Of a DNA stretch of 64,000 bases, positions 32,076-40,388 are shown in pieces (within the stretch, counting starts at the first letter, position 1; each line of letters starts with the position of its first letter). Source of the stretch: Planctomycetota bacterium (GTDB lineage Bacteria; Planctomycetota; UBA8108; UBA1146); the NCBI GenBank assembly GCA_014240375.1, contig JAAZXB010000004.1, positions 177,445 to 241,444 of the forward strand. Direction: 5' to 3'. The position numbers and the translations under genes are program-made. The notes below the pieces were generated by a model. The model saw only the letters and a list, made by a program, of their open reading frames with translations, made no database searches and was not told the origin of the DNA.

Positions 32076-34295
32076 TCAGCGACGACCTCCGCGGTCGCCT
32101 CCGCGGTCGCCTCCGCGGTCACGGCCTCTGCCACCACCACGATCGGGTCGTCCACCCTGGCCAGAATCTCCTGAAGCTACGGTAGCATCCAGTTTGCCTT
32201 CTTCGATGAGAACAGCCTTGTGGGAGAGTCGAAGTCGACCCTGTGGATCACTCTCGAGCACCTTCACCCTGAGAGCATCGCCACGCTTCACCACCGAGGA
32301 AACGTCATCGACGAAGTCACCGGAAAGCTCAGAAACATGGACCAGGCCTTCCTGGCCCGGCAAAACCTCGACGAAGCAGCCGAAGTCCTTGATCGAAACC
32401 ACCTTGCCATCGTAGATACGCCCCACTTCGACATCCTGAGTGATCATCTCGATCTGCTCACGAGCCTCGTTGGCACTGTCGAAATCTTTACCCCAGATGG
32501 TGATGACTCCGGAATCGACGATCTCGATCGTCGCACCGGTCGCTTCCTGGATTCCCTTGATCACCTTGCCGCCAGGGCCGATCACCAGACCGATCTTTTC
32601 CGGATCGATGTTGATACGCATGATCTTGGGCGCCAGCGGAGAAACTTCTTCCCGGGGACGATCCAACTTCTTGAGCATCTCACGCAGAATGTGCAATCGT
32701 CCCTCACGGGCCTGTTCGAGGGCACGTCCCATCAGTTCACGACTGAGTCCAGTAATTTTCACATCCATCTGGAGAGCAGTGATCCCCTTCTGGGAACCGG
32801 CCACTTTGAAGTCCATGTCTCCGTTGTGGTCCTCACTGCCGAGGATGTCGGAGAGGATGTAATGATCCTTACCATCTTCGATCAATCCCATGGCGATTCC
32901 TGCCACCGGACGCTTGAGTGGTACTCCAGCGTCCATCAGTGCCAGCGTTCCACCACAGACACTCGCCATCGACGAGGATCCATTGGATTCCGTGATGTCA
33001 CTGACGATACGAATGGTGTAAGGAAAGTCGTCATGATCGGGAAGGATGTGACGGATGGATCTTTCTGCCAGGGCTCCATGGCCGATCTCTCGGCGCTTGG
33101 GTCCTCGATTGGGCCATGATTCTCCGACACAGTATCCAGGGAAGTTGTAGTGCAGCATGAAGTGATCTTTTTTCTCGTCGATCAGTCCATCGATTCTCTG
33201 CTCGTCAAAGGATGTACCGAGAGTTGCAGTGACGATCGCCTGAGTCTCACCTCGGGTGAACAATGCCGAACCATGGGTTCTCGGTAGCAGTTGTAAATCC
33301 GTATCGATGTTGCGAATGTCGGTAAATGAACGGCCATCACTTCGCTTTTTGTCCTCGATGATGATGTCGCGCTCCACCTTTTTCTTGACCGATGAAAGGA
33401 ACTTCTTGACCGCCTTCGGGTCGTTCTCGCAGGTTTCCGCTTCCAACTGGTCCTTCGGGCAGAGTTGCTCGAAGACATCATCGCAGACAGCAGACATCGC
33501 ATTGGATCGGGCGAACTTTCCTTCAGTGTGAATCACCGCACGAACACCGTCATAGGCCATCGAAAAGACCTTGGCCTTCAACTCCTCGTTCACCTCTGGA
33601 GCCACGAACTCGATCTTCGGCTTACCCGCAAGCTTGGCAAACTCGGCCACCATCGAAACCACCTCGGTGGAGACCGTGTGGGCTTTTTCCAAAGCATCGA
33701 TCATCTCGGCTTCAGCCACTTCCTTGGCTCCAGCTTCGACCATCACGATTGCGTCTTCAGTTCCTGCAACCACCAGATCGATATCACCCTGATCACGCTG
33801 TTCGTGTGTCGGGTTGACGACCAGCTCTCCATTCACTCGCCCGATTCGGACCGCTCCGATGGGGCCCTGGAAGGGCAACTCCGAGATGGAGAGTGCCGAG
33901 GAGGCGGCGATCATCGCCAGGATATCTGGATCGTTCTCACGATCTGCGGAAAGAACCGCCACCGTCACCATCACGTCCTTCATGTATCCATCCGGAAACA
34001 GCGGACGCACCGGGCGGTCGATCAGCCTGGAAGTCAGCACTTCCTTGGTCGTCGGACGACCTTCACGCTTGAAGAATCCACCTGGGATTTTTCCTGCAGC
34101 GTAGTTATTCTCTCGATAATCGACCGTCAAGGGGAAGAAGTCTCCACCCCAGCGGGGCTCGCCCCAGGTCACTGCGCAGAAAACCGCGCAATCTCCGCAG
34201 CGAACGATGGTCGAACCTGCCGCTTGCTTCGCAACTTCTCCGGTTTCGATACTGATGGTACGACCACCAATTTCCCGGCTAACAATATGTTTCAT
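32076..34295 (-). CDS. pnp: polyribonucleotide nucleotidyltransferase (PNPase)
   Basis: 739 residues from an ATG at 34295 preceded by AGGAGG. Domains in order: RNase PH-like 1 (RLIDRPVRPLFPDGYMKD), a helical linker, RNase PH-like 2 with the phosphate-site block (LPRTHGSALFTRGETQ) and catalytic IMGSE-equivalent region (LSDILGSEDHNGDMDFKVAG, shown by GSEDHNGDMDFK), KH (LVIGPGGKVIKGIQ), S1 (VSIKDFGCFVEVLPGQEGLVH, shown by KDFGCFVEVLPGQEG), and a Gly/Arg/Asp-rich tail. PNPase degrades RNA 3' to 5' with phosphate. It is located downstream of rpsO as in many bacteria. The RG-rich end, made by a 12-bp tandem repeat, is an extra RNA- or protein-binding element. Confidence 0.97.
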   Translation of the reverse strand: MKHIVSREIGGRTISIETGEVAKQAAGSTIVRCGDCAVFCAVTWGEPRWGGDFFPLTVDYRENNYAAGKIPGGFFKREGRPTTKEVLTSRLIDRPVRPLFPDGYMKDVMVTVAVLSADRENDPDILAMIAASSALSISELPFQGPIGAVRIGRVNGELVVNPTHEQRDQGDIDLVVAGTEDAIVMVEAGAKEVAEAEMIDALEKAHTVSTEVVSMVAEFAKLAGKPKIEFVAPEVNEELKAKVFSMAYDGVRAVIHTEGKFARSNAMSAVCDDVFEQLCPKDQLEAETCENDPKAVKKFLSSVKKKVERDIIIEDKKRSDGRSFTDIRNIDTDLQLLPRTHGSALFTRGETQAIVTATLGTSFDEQRIDGLIDEKKDHFMLHYNFPGYCVGESWPNRGPKRREIGHGALAERSIRHILPDHDDFPYTIRIVSDITESNGSSSMASVCGGTLALMDAGVPLKRPVAGIAMGLIEDGKDHYILSDILGSEDHNGDMDFKVAGSQKGITALQMDVKITGLSRELMGRALEQAREGRLHILREMLKKLDRPREEVSPLAPKIMRINIDPEKIGLVIGPGGKVIKGIQEATGATIEIVDSGVITIWGKDFDSANEAREQIEMITQDVEVGRIYDGKVVSIKDFGCFVEVLPGQEGLVHVSELSGDFVDDVSSVVKRGDALRVKVLESDPQGRLRLSHKAVLIEEGKLDATVASGDSGQGGRPDRGGGRGRDRGGDRGGDRGGRR
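32086..32121. repeat. 12-bp tandem repeat encoding the PNPase Gly-Asp-Arg tail
   Basis: Three head-to-tail copies of CCTCCGCGGTCG (last base differs in copy three) encode GGDR units at the extreme C-terminus of PNPase. Confidence 0.95.
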
Positions 34296-34322
34296 CAATC
34301 CTCCTGGCAGACACTGCTGCCT

Positions 34323-34380
34323 AGACGCCCTTGCGTCTTCTTCTAACTTTTCTAACTTAATTCAATTACTTCTGATTTGA
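34323..34380 (-). promoter_or_regulatory. AT-rich leader and small hairpin upstream of pnp
   Basis: In the 204-nt rpsO-pnp gap a small hairpin (GACGC-CCTT-GCGTC, 34323-34336) adjoins a notably AT-rich stretch (about 34337-34380) in an otherwise GC-rich context. In other bacteria the pnp leader holds a promoter and an autoregulatory stem. Here only composition and the hairpin are seen; promoter boxes are not clear. Confidence 0.35.
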
Positions 34381-34499
34381 AATCGTGCTGGAAGGGAGGA
34401 CTCCTATCCCCACAACCACCCGTGGCAAGTTGGCCACGAGGCGCTTTGCAGGAAGGTCATCGACTCGATCATTGAGTCCACTCGCCGGGAGAGGTCGGG

Positions 34500-34769
34500 C
34501 TAACGACGCAATCCGAGGGCTTCGATCAAACTCCGGTATCCAGGGCGATTTTTGCGCATCAAGTACTGAAGGAGACGCTTACGCTTTCCCACCAAGATGA
34601 GCAGGCCGCGCTGACTCGCATAGTCCTTCTTCCGAGAACGAAGATGCTCCGTGATATTACGGATTCTCTCCGTCAAGATCGCAACCTGGACCTGGACCGA
34701 TCCCTTGTCGTTTTCCGAAGTTCGGTACTCTTCAATCAATGCGGTCTTACGTTCTGCTGTAATGCTCAT
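34500..34769 (-). CDS. rpsO: 30S ribosomal protein S15
   Basis: 89 residues from the ATG at 34769, the normal S15 length; the longer open frame upstream is spurious. Characteristic segments: [47 protein letters not shown] and the terminal [13 protein letters not shown]15 binds 16S rRNA early in assembly of the small subunit. pnp follows 204 nt downstream, the usual partnership. The 184-nt leader upstream contains a CGCGGC-GA-GCCGCG stem and could hold an autoregulatory site, but I cannot confirm one. Confidence 0.97.
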   Translation of the reverse strand: MSITAERKTALIEEYRTSENDKGSVQVQVAILTERIRNITEHLRSRKKDYASQRGLLILVGKRKRLLQYLMRKNRPGYRSLIEALGLRR

Positions 34770-34953
34770 TTGTCGATGTAACCCTGTCTGTATCTGACCC
34801 ATCTGTCGATGAACTAAAAATCCTGTGACCGCACTCCACCCGCGGCTCGCCGCGACGGCTCGATCCAACCAGACCAGTCGTGGATGCTACAGGGAGGCCC
34901 CGGAAGGGCAAGACAATGTAGGCCTCTGGAGGCTAAAAGTGACGGAAACGGCT

Positions 34954-35385
34954 CTATTTTGGCCGATCCGCCGCCTCAATCAGTCCCGGAGGATCGGGGT
35001 GTAAGGGCATACCCGCATCGAGATAGCATTGGAGCAAGATCGCAGCCGCCTTCTCGTCGACTCCTAAAGAGGTTCCGACCTTCTCCGCCTGGGATGAAGT
35101 GAGGCGCTCATCCCATAACTGAATCGGCAGATCGAGTTGTTCTCGTAACCACCTCACCAGCTGCAACGAGCGAATCGCCATCGGCCCGAAGGAGCCGTCC
35201 ATGTTGCGCGGCATTCCGATCAGGACTCCCGCCACGCCAAATTCCTGGTCCGCGACCTCGATCCAGTGGAGCAGTTCCACACGAGTGGCGACCACCCCTC
35301 TGGGAGTGGCCAGCACTCCCAGCGGATCTCCCCGGGAAATCCCGATTCTTTTCTCACCGGGGTCGACTCCGATCCAGACGCTCAT
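34954..35385 (-). CDS. ruvX: Holliday junction resolvase-like YqgF/RuvX
   Basis: 143 residues from an ATG at 35385 that overlaps the manC stop as ATGA. RNase H-fold signatures of the YqgF family: IGVDPGEKRIGIS at the N-terminus, GVLIGMPRNMDGSFGP in the middle, WDERLTSSQAE, and the late Asp in VDEKAAAILLQCYLD. The family takes part in 16S rRNA 5' end processing and resembles Holliday junction resolvases. The genes form a tightly overlapping run with manC, the J-domain gene and dtd. Confidence 0.92.
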   Translation of the reverse strand: MSVWIGVDPGEKRIGISRGDPLGVLATPRGVVATRVELLHWIEVADQEFGVAGVLIGMPRNMDGSFGPMAIRSLQLVRWLREQLDLPIQLWDERLTSSQAEKVGTSLGVDEKAAAILLQCYLDAGMPLHPDPPGLIEAADRPK

Positions 35386-36578
35386 CGGATTTCCCCTTCG
35401 AGTGATCCCGGATCCTTCAACGCATCTCGCCATCGTGCCGATCCGATCTCATCCTCGGTCGCCACCAGCACCAGGTCAGGAGACACCGCCACCAGTCCTC
35501 CTCTTGCCGAGATCACCTGAAGCAAGATATCCCCCTCCACCAGGCAAATCAGTTGCTGGCAATCGACCAAGGCATCGGAAAACTCGATCGGGCCCTCACC
35601 ATCTTCTCGCATATCCACGATGACACGATTACCACTCGAAACCAGTTTCAATGCTCCGGTTCCGACCAGTACCAGTCGACGCAAGCCATCGCTCTCCACC
35701 GTGGAGGCCGCTGCACGGACGCAGATCGGTGAACCCGACGGGATGCGCTCGATCACCGATGTTTCGATGTGAAATCTGAGGTTCTCCTGCTCATCGACAG
35801 GATGCCAGCGTCGAAGAGCTGGCCAGGAGCCCAGATCGTGCCAGATCGGATCCATCCGGCTCACCATCAGATGGGGTTGGATCTGTTCTCGTGATAAGAG
35901 CAAGTGATCCAGAGAAAGCGCAGGGATCTGCTCCTTCCCCGAAGATCGAGAGTCCCCTGGCTGCTGCAGTATCTTGGCCACCAGTTCGAGCAAGAATCGA
36001 CCTCGAAAGAGCAACACACCACAGTTCCTCAAGGCTCCAGCCTCGTCGAGCCGTGCCCGGTCGCTGGCCGCTGGCTTCTCTACAAACTCGAGCACCGGAG
36101 AAACCGATTCGAGGGATGCCGGGACGATCGATCCGAAACCACGATCCGAAGGACCCTCTGAACCGAACAACCATAGCCGATCCTCTGCAGAATCCGCATC
36201 ATCGATGGCTTCCTTCATGACCTGTAAATATCGATCGGGATCTTCCACGTGATGATCTGCCGGAAACACCAGGATCATCGCTTCTGGATCTCGTTCTGTA
36301 ATCGATGTCACTGCCGACACGATGGCGGGTGCAGTATTACGCCCCACCGACTCCTCGATGAACTGGCACGGTCCAGCCCCATCGATCAGGCCTGGTCCGG
36401 CGACCAGATGTACCTTCTCACGGGATGTCAATTGCAAGGCTCGGTGGATGGTCTGTTCGAGCAGGGAACTGTCATTCAACAGTGGCAGGAAAGGTTTCGG
36501 TCGATCCTTGCGGCTCCAGGGCCAGAGACGTTGCCCACGTCCACCCGCCAGGATGACCACATGTAGTGCATCACTCAT
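35382..36578 (-). CDS. manC: mannose-1-phosphate guanylyltransferase
   Basis: 398 residues. The nucleotidyltransferase signature LAGGRGQRLWPWSR is at the N-terminus, with RPKPFLPL behind it, then FPADHHV, FVEKP, and WHDLGSWPALRRW, which are standard ManC landmarks. The C-terminal ~110 residues form a left-handed beta-helix-like part. The enzyme makes GDP-mannose from mannose-1-phosphate and GTP for glycan synthesis; the matching phosphomannomutase candidate is at 52016-53419. It overlaps the J-domain gene by 8 nt. Confidence 0.92.
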   Translation of the reverse strand: MSDALHVVILAGGRGQRLWPWSRKDRPKPFLPLLNDSSLLEQTIHRALQLTSREKVHLVAGPGLIDGAGPCQFIEESVGRNTAPAIVSAVTSITERDPEAMILVFPADHHVEDPDRYLQVMKEAIDDADSAEDRLWLFGSEGPSDRGFGSIVPASLESVSPVLEFVEKPAASDRARLDEAGALRNCGVLLFRGRFLLELVAKILQQPGDSRSSGKEQIPALSLDHLLLSREQIQPHLMVSRMDPIWHDLGSWPALRRWHPVDEQENLRFHIETSVIERIPSGSPICVRAAASTVESDGLRRLVLVGTGALKLVSSGNRVIVDMREDGEGPIEFSDALVDCQQLICLVEGDILLQVISARGGLVAVSPDLVLVATEDEIGSARWRDALKDPGSLEGEIR

Positions 36579-37380
36579 CGTCGAGGTAACCCTGCAGTGC
36601 GGATTTCAATCGATCGACACCTTTGGCGCGAGGCTGAAGTCTCATGAACTCCTTGAAGTGCTTGGACGCCTCCACCTTCATCTCCATCTCGAGGTAGCAA
36701 CTGGCTCTTTTTTTGGCGACTTCCGCATGACCGGCCCGATCGAGTCCAAGGACCTCTGCTCGACGCAGATATTCCAGACCGACTCGGGGATCGAGCCGTC
36801 CCGTCGTACGCTTCAACAGCAACTTCTTGGCTCGTTCCAGAGCTTCAGAGTAACAGGGCCGTTTGACATTACGGGTCTGCTCGACTCGAATCAATTCCTC
36901 GAACCACTCCAGGGCACCATGCCAGTCCTTGCGTCCTTCATCGATCTCCCCCAGCAAGAAGCATGCATCGACGAACTCACCGGAATCGAGGTGATTCCTG
37001 AGCAATAAGCGACTTCCAGGTTCCAGATCCGCGAGCCGTTCGAGGGCTTCTTCGTTGCGCTGTTCCAGCAACAGGTAGAAAACAGATCTCACGCGCGCCG
37101 CCGGCCTGCCACTTTCTGTGACATGCGGAATGGAAGAGAGTTCCGGATCCTTTCCGGCGACGATCTTCCACATATTGTCGTAAGAGTCGCGTCGATCGTT
37201 ATCGGAGAGAACCTCGAACGCCAGTAGTAGCGAACGCATCTCATCCGGATCCTTCGGGTGTTCAGTCTTATCCGGGTGAATCTCCAGCAAGCGTTTACGA
37301 AAAGCTTTGCGGATCTCTTCTTCCCTGCAATCAGGATCGACACCGAGAATCAGGTAATGATCTGTGAATCCGTCCCTCAA
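36571..37380 (-). CDS. J-domain protein with TPR-like C-terminus
   Basis: 269 residues from a TTG at 37380 that overlaps the dtd stop (TTGA). Residues 1-70 are a J-domain with the invariant H-P-D (EIHPDKTEHPKD) and the flanking helices (DHYLILGV, AFEVLSDNDRRDSYD). The rest is helical, with TPR-like pairs (FLLGEIDEGRKDWHGALEWFEELI, shown in part by KDWHGALEWFEEL; KKRASCYLEMEMKVEASKHF). It lacks the Gly/Phe and zinc regions of DnaJ, so it is a specialised co-chaperone that would bring DnaK to a particular client. Client unknown. Confidence 0.88.
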   Translation of the reverse strand: MRDGFTDHYLILGVDPDCREEEIRKAFRKRLLEIHPDKTEHPKDPDEMRSLLLAFEVLSDNDRRDSYDNMWKIVAGKDPELSSIPHVTESGRPAARVRSVFYLLLEQRNEEALERLADLEPGSRLLLRNHLDSGEFVDACFLLGEIDEGRKDWHGALEWFEELIRVEQTRNVKRPCYSEALERAKKLLLKRTTGRLDPRVGLEYLRRAEVLGLDRAGHAEVAKKRASCYLEMEMKVEASKHFKEFMRLQPRAKGVDRLKSALQGYLDDE

Positions 37381-37829
37381 CTGACCGCCTCACGTTCGAT
37401 CCAAAAGGTGACCGGCCCATCGTTGACCAGGTGCACTTTCATGTCGGCTCCGAAGCGTCCCGTATCGACCCGGGAAATACCCAGTTGACGAAGATTCTCG
37501 ACAAATTTCTCGAACAAGGGTTCCGCCTGTCCAGGTTCCAGCGCGTCGATGAAGGAGGGGCGACGCCCCTTTCGACAATCTCCATACAAGGTGAATTGAC
37601 TGACTGCCAGGATGCCCCCTTCGACCTGGGTAAGATCGAGATTCATCTGCCCTTCTGCATCGGAAAAGATCCGAAGTCCAGCGACCTTGCGGGCCATCCA
37701 ATCGATCTCCGTCGGACCATCCCCGGCTCCCAGGCCCACTAGCAGTAGCAGCCCGGAATCGACGGAACCGACCGTTTGCCCGTCCACCTCGACCCGTGCT
37801 TCCAGAACTCGCTGTACCAGTACGCGCAC
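37377..37829 (-). CDS. dtd: D-aminoacyl-tRNA deacylase
   Basis: 150 residues from a GTG at 37829 with GGAGG 4 nt upstream. The family motifs are clear: an N-terminal MRVLVQRVLEARVEVDG (17 residues), the active-site SQFTLYGD and the Gly-cisPro motif NDGPVTF, plus RRPSF. Dtd removes D-amino acids and glycine mischarged on tRNA. It overlaps the J-domain gene downstream and lies 62 nt after ymdB. Confidence 0.96.
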   Translation of the reverse strand: MRVLVQRVLEARVEVDGQTVGSVDSGLLLLVGLGAGDGPTEIDWMARKVAGLRIFSDAEGQMNLDLTQVEGGILAVSQFTLYGDCRKGRRPSFIDALEPGQAEPLFEKFVENLRQLGISRVDTGRFGADMKVHLVNDGPVTFWIEREAVS

Positions 37830-37891
37830 TTCACCTCCAAGTACATCCAGCGATGATATCAGGAATCGAGATGGCCAGGAGGAGAACCTGG

Positions 37892-38746
37892 CTAGATGGT
37901 CAAATCGGGCCCCTCAACAACATCGTGGCAGAAGGTACCATCCGACGATTCGGCTATATCAACGCTGCGGAAAGATGTCGGTCTTCCCGAGGAGGGGTCG
38001 ACTGTGAGTAACACGCCACAGAGGTGAGCATTCTTTTCGGCAACAGTGAAGGGAGCATGCATAGAGGTGAGAAACTTGTGAAGTACCGGCTTGGAGTCGC
38101 GACCGATGACTCCGTCGTAGGGCCCGGTCATTCCCATATCGGTAAGATATCCGGTTCCTCCCGGGAGGATTCTCGCATCGGCAGTCAGGACATGAGTGTG
38201 AGTACCGACCACTGCTGTAACACGGCCATCGAAATGCCATCCGGCAGCCTGCTTCTCGCTGGTCGCCTCTGCGTGGAACTCGACGATACGGATCTTCACC
38301 TCTTCGGGGATTTCCTGCAGAACTGCATCGACGGTGCGGAATGGACAAGAGACCAGGTCCATGAAGACTCGTCCCAGAACGATGACGTGAGCCACCGGCA
38401 CTCCAGCGGCGGTCTCCACCACTGTCCATCCGGTTCCCAGAGCCTCGTCAGGGTAATTGTGAGGACGCAGGCAGAGTGGTTCTTTCTCCAGTACTTCGAG
38501 GTTATCTCTGCGTTTCCAGGCATGATCCCCGAGGGTCATCAGGTCGACCCCTGCTGTTCGAAGATCGGCAAAGATCTTGGGAGTAATCCCTGATCCCGCT
38601 GCAGAGTTCTCGGCATTGGCGATGACCAGATCGAGATCGAGTGACTCCCGCAGGCCTGGCAGCATTCCTTGCACAATATTCCTGCCTGGCTTGCCGACGA
38701 TATCACCGATCAGCAGGATTCGAATGTCGGAACCATCAGCGGGCAT
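37892..38746 (-). CDS. ymdB: YmdB-family metallophosphoesterase (2',3'-cyclic nucleotide phosphodiesterase)
   Basis: 284 residues. Motifs of the TIGR00282/YmdB family: LIGDIVGKPGR, IANAENSAAGSGIT, DLMTLGDHAWKRRD, VEFHAEATSEKQA, VVGTHTHV and YLTDMGMTGPYDG. The founding member in Bacillus hydrolyses 2',3'-cyclic AMP and affects biofilm decisions. It overlaps rny by 11 nt; rny-ymdB adjacency is a known conserved pairing, suggesting the enzyme handles RNA-decay products. Confidence 0.93.
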   Translation of the reverse strand: MPADGSDIRILLIGDIVGKPGRNIVQGMLPGLRESLDLDLVIANAENSAAGSGITPKIFADLRTAGVDLMTLGDHAWKRRDNLEVLEKEPLCLRPHNYPDEALGTGWTVVETAAGVPVAHVIVLGRVFMDLVSCPFRTVDAVLQEIPEEVKIRIVEFHAEATSEKQAAGWHFDGRVTAVVGTHTHVLTADARILPGGTGYLTDMGMTGPYDGVIGRDSKPVLHKFLTSMHAPFTVAEKNAHLCGVLLTVDPSSGRPTSFRSVDIAESSDGTFCHDVVEGPDLTI

Positions 38747-40328
38747 ACTCGACCACTCTAGTTTCCCGAATCAGGGTAATCTTGATCTCCCCGGGGTAGG
38801 TCAACTGGTCTTCAATCTGCTTGGCCACTTCATGAGCCAATCGAACCGCCTTCTTGTCGTTGACCTTGTGCGCATTGACGAACACTCGCACCTCGCGGCC
38901 CGCTTGGATCGCCTGGGCGTTGGAAACTCCCGCAAAGGAGTTGACCAGTCCCTCGAGCTTCTCAAGGCGTTCGACATATCGATCGAGGGATTCCCCTCTC
39001 GCACCTGGACGGCTACCGCTGACCGAATCCGCAGCCTGGACCAATACTGCATAGAGGCTCTCTTGCGGGACATCGTTATGGTGACTGGCGGCAGAGTTGA
39101 CGACCTCCTTCGGCTCGTCGAACCTCTTGAGAATGGTCGCTCCGATTTCAGGATGGCCACCCTCGTACTGGTGGTCGACCGCCTTGCCGATGTCGTGAAA
39201 TAGCCCACAGCGCTTTGCCAGATCCTGGTCGAGACCGAACTCGGCAGCGATCATCCCGCAGATCTGCGCACACTCCACTGAATGGGAGAGCATGTTCTGG
39301 CCGTAAGAGGTCCGGTACTTGAGTCGTCCCAACATCGTCACGAGTTTGGGATGCACACCGGGAAGATCGAGGTCATAGGAGACCTGAACCCCGGTCTTCT
39401 GGATCTCTTCGTTGAGTGACTTCTTCGCTTCCGCCACCACCTCTTCGATACGGCTGGGATGGATCCGACCATCCGCCAGGAGTTTGTTGAGGGAACGCCC
39501 TCCCATCTCTCGCCGTATCGGATCGAAACAGGAGAGAGTGATCACTCCTGGACTGTCATCCACGATCACATCGACCCCGGTAGCCTTTTCGAATGCACGA
39601 ATGTTGCGACCCTCACGGCCGATGACCCGACCTTTCATGTCGTCGGACGCAATCTCGACACTGGTGACGGTGGACTCCTGACAGTATCCGGATGAGATTC
39701 GCTGAAGGGTGGAGGCTAGAATGTCTCTCGCCTTGGAGTCTGCTGTTTCCTTGACCCGATCCACCATCCTCTGGATGAGGATATCGCCTTCATGTTCGAC
39801 TTCTCGCTCCATCTTCTCGACCAGAGAGAGGCGAGCTTCCTCTCGAGTCATGTCAGCGATCCGCTCGAGGTTCTCGCGTTCCCGATCGAGGACTTGCTCC
39901 AGTTCTTCTTCTTTGGTGCTGAGTTGCTGCTGCCTGTTGGTGAGAACGGTTTCCTCGGATTGAAGGCTGGATTCCTTCTTGCTAAGGAGAGCCATCCGGC
40001 GCTCCAGACCATCCTCGCGCTTGCCCAGCTGGTTTTCGGACTGCTTGGTCTCATCCCGCAGATCACGTTGCTGTTGGAGGACATCGCTACGCTGATGCTT
40101 GACCCAATCCTGGGTCTCCTCGCGGGTGTCCTTGCGGATCCTGTCCGCCTCCGCACGCGCTTCATCGAGCAAGACTCGGCGCTCTTCGCGGATGCGGGAT
40201 TGAGATCGTTGGGCCATGATGGCAATCACCACCACAGCAGCCACGATCAGCCCAGCAGAGATGAACATCGCATTCTTGTTGGTATCGGTCTGCAACAAGA
40301 TCGGAGCCAGTGAAACTAATTTATACAA
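38736..40328 (-). CDS. rny: ribonuclease Y
   Basis: 530 residues from a TTG at 40328 with GGAGG 6 nt upstream. One N-terminal membrane helix (FISAGLIVAAVVVIAIMA), a ~150-residue coiled coil (QQQLSTKEEELEQVLDRE), a KH domain (GRVIGREGRNIRAFE), and an HD domain with HSVECAQI and LFHDIGKAVDHQYEGGHPEIG (shown by FHDIGKAVDHQYEGG). Membrane-bound RNase Y starts mRNA decay in bacteria lacking or supplementing RNase E. It is followed by ymdB in overlap. Confidence 0.97.
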   Translation of the reverse strand: MYKLVSLAPILLQTDTNKNAMFISAGLIVAAVVVIAIMAQRSQSRIREERRVLLDEARAEADRIRKDTREETQDWVKHQRSDVLQQQRDLRDETKQSENQLGKREDGLERRMALLSKKESSLQSEETVLTNRQQQLSTKEEELEQVLDRERENLERIADMTREEARLSLVEKMEREVEHEGDILIQRMVDRVKETADSKARDILASTLQRISSGYCQESTVTSVEIASDDMKGRVIGREGRNIRAFEKATGVDVIVDDSPGVITLSCFDPIRREMGGRSLNKLLADGRIHPSRIEEVVAEAKKSLNEEIQKTGVQVSYDLDLPGVHPKLVTMLGRLKYRTSYGQNMLSHSVECAQICGMIAAEFGLDQDLAKRCGLFHDIGKAVDHQYEGGHPEIGATILKRFDEPKEVVNSAASHHNDVPQESLYAVLVQAADSVSGSRPGARGESLDRYVERLEKLEGLVNSFAGVSNAQAIQAGREVRVFVNAHKVNDKKAVRLAHEVAKQIEDQLTYPGEIKITLIRETRVVEYAR

Positions 40329-40388
40329 CTCATTCCTCCCGCAGAAGGCGCTGCAGGGGAAAGACCAGAGGAAGGCGGCCCCGAGGGG

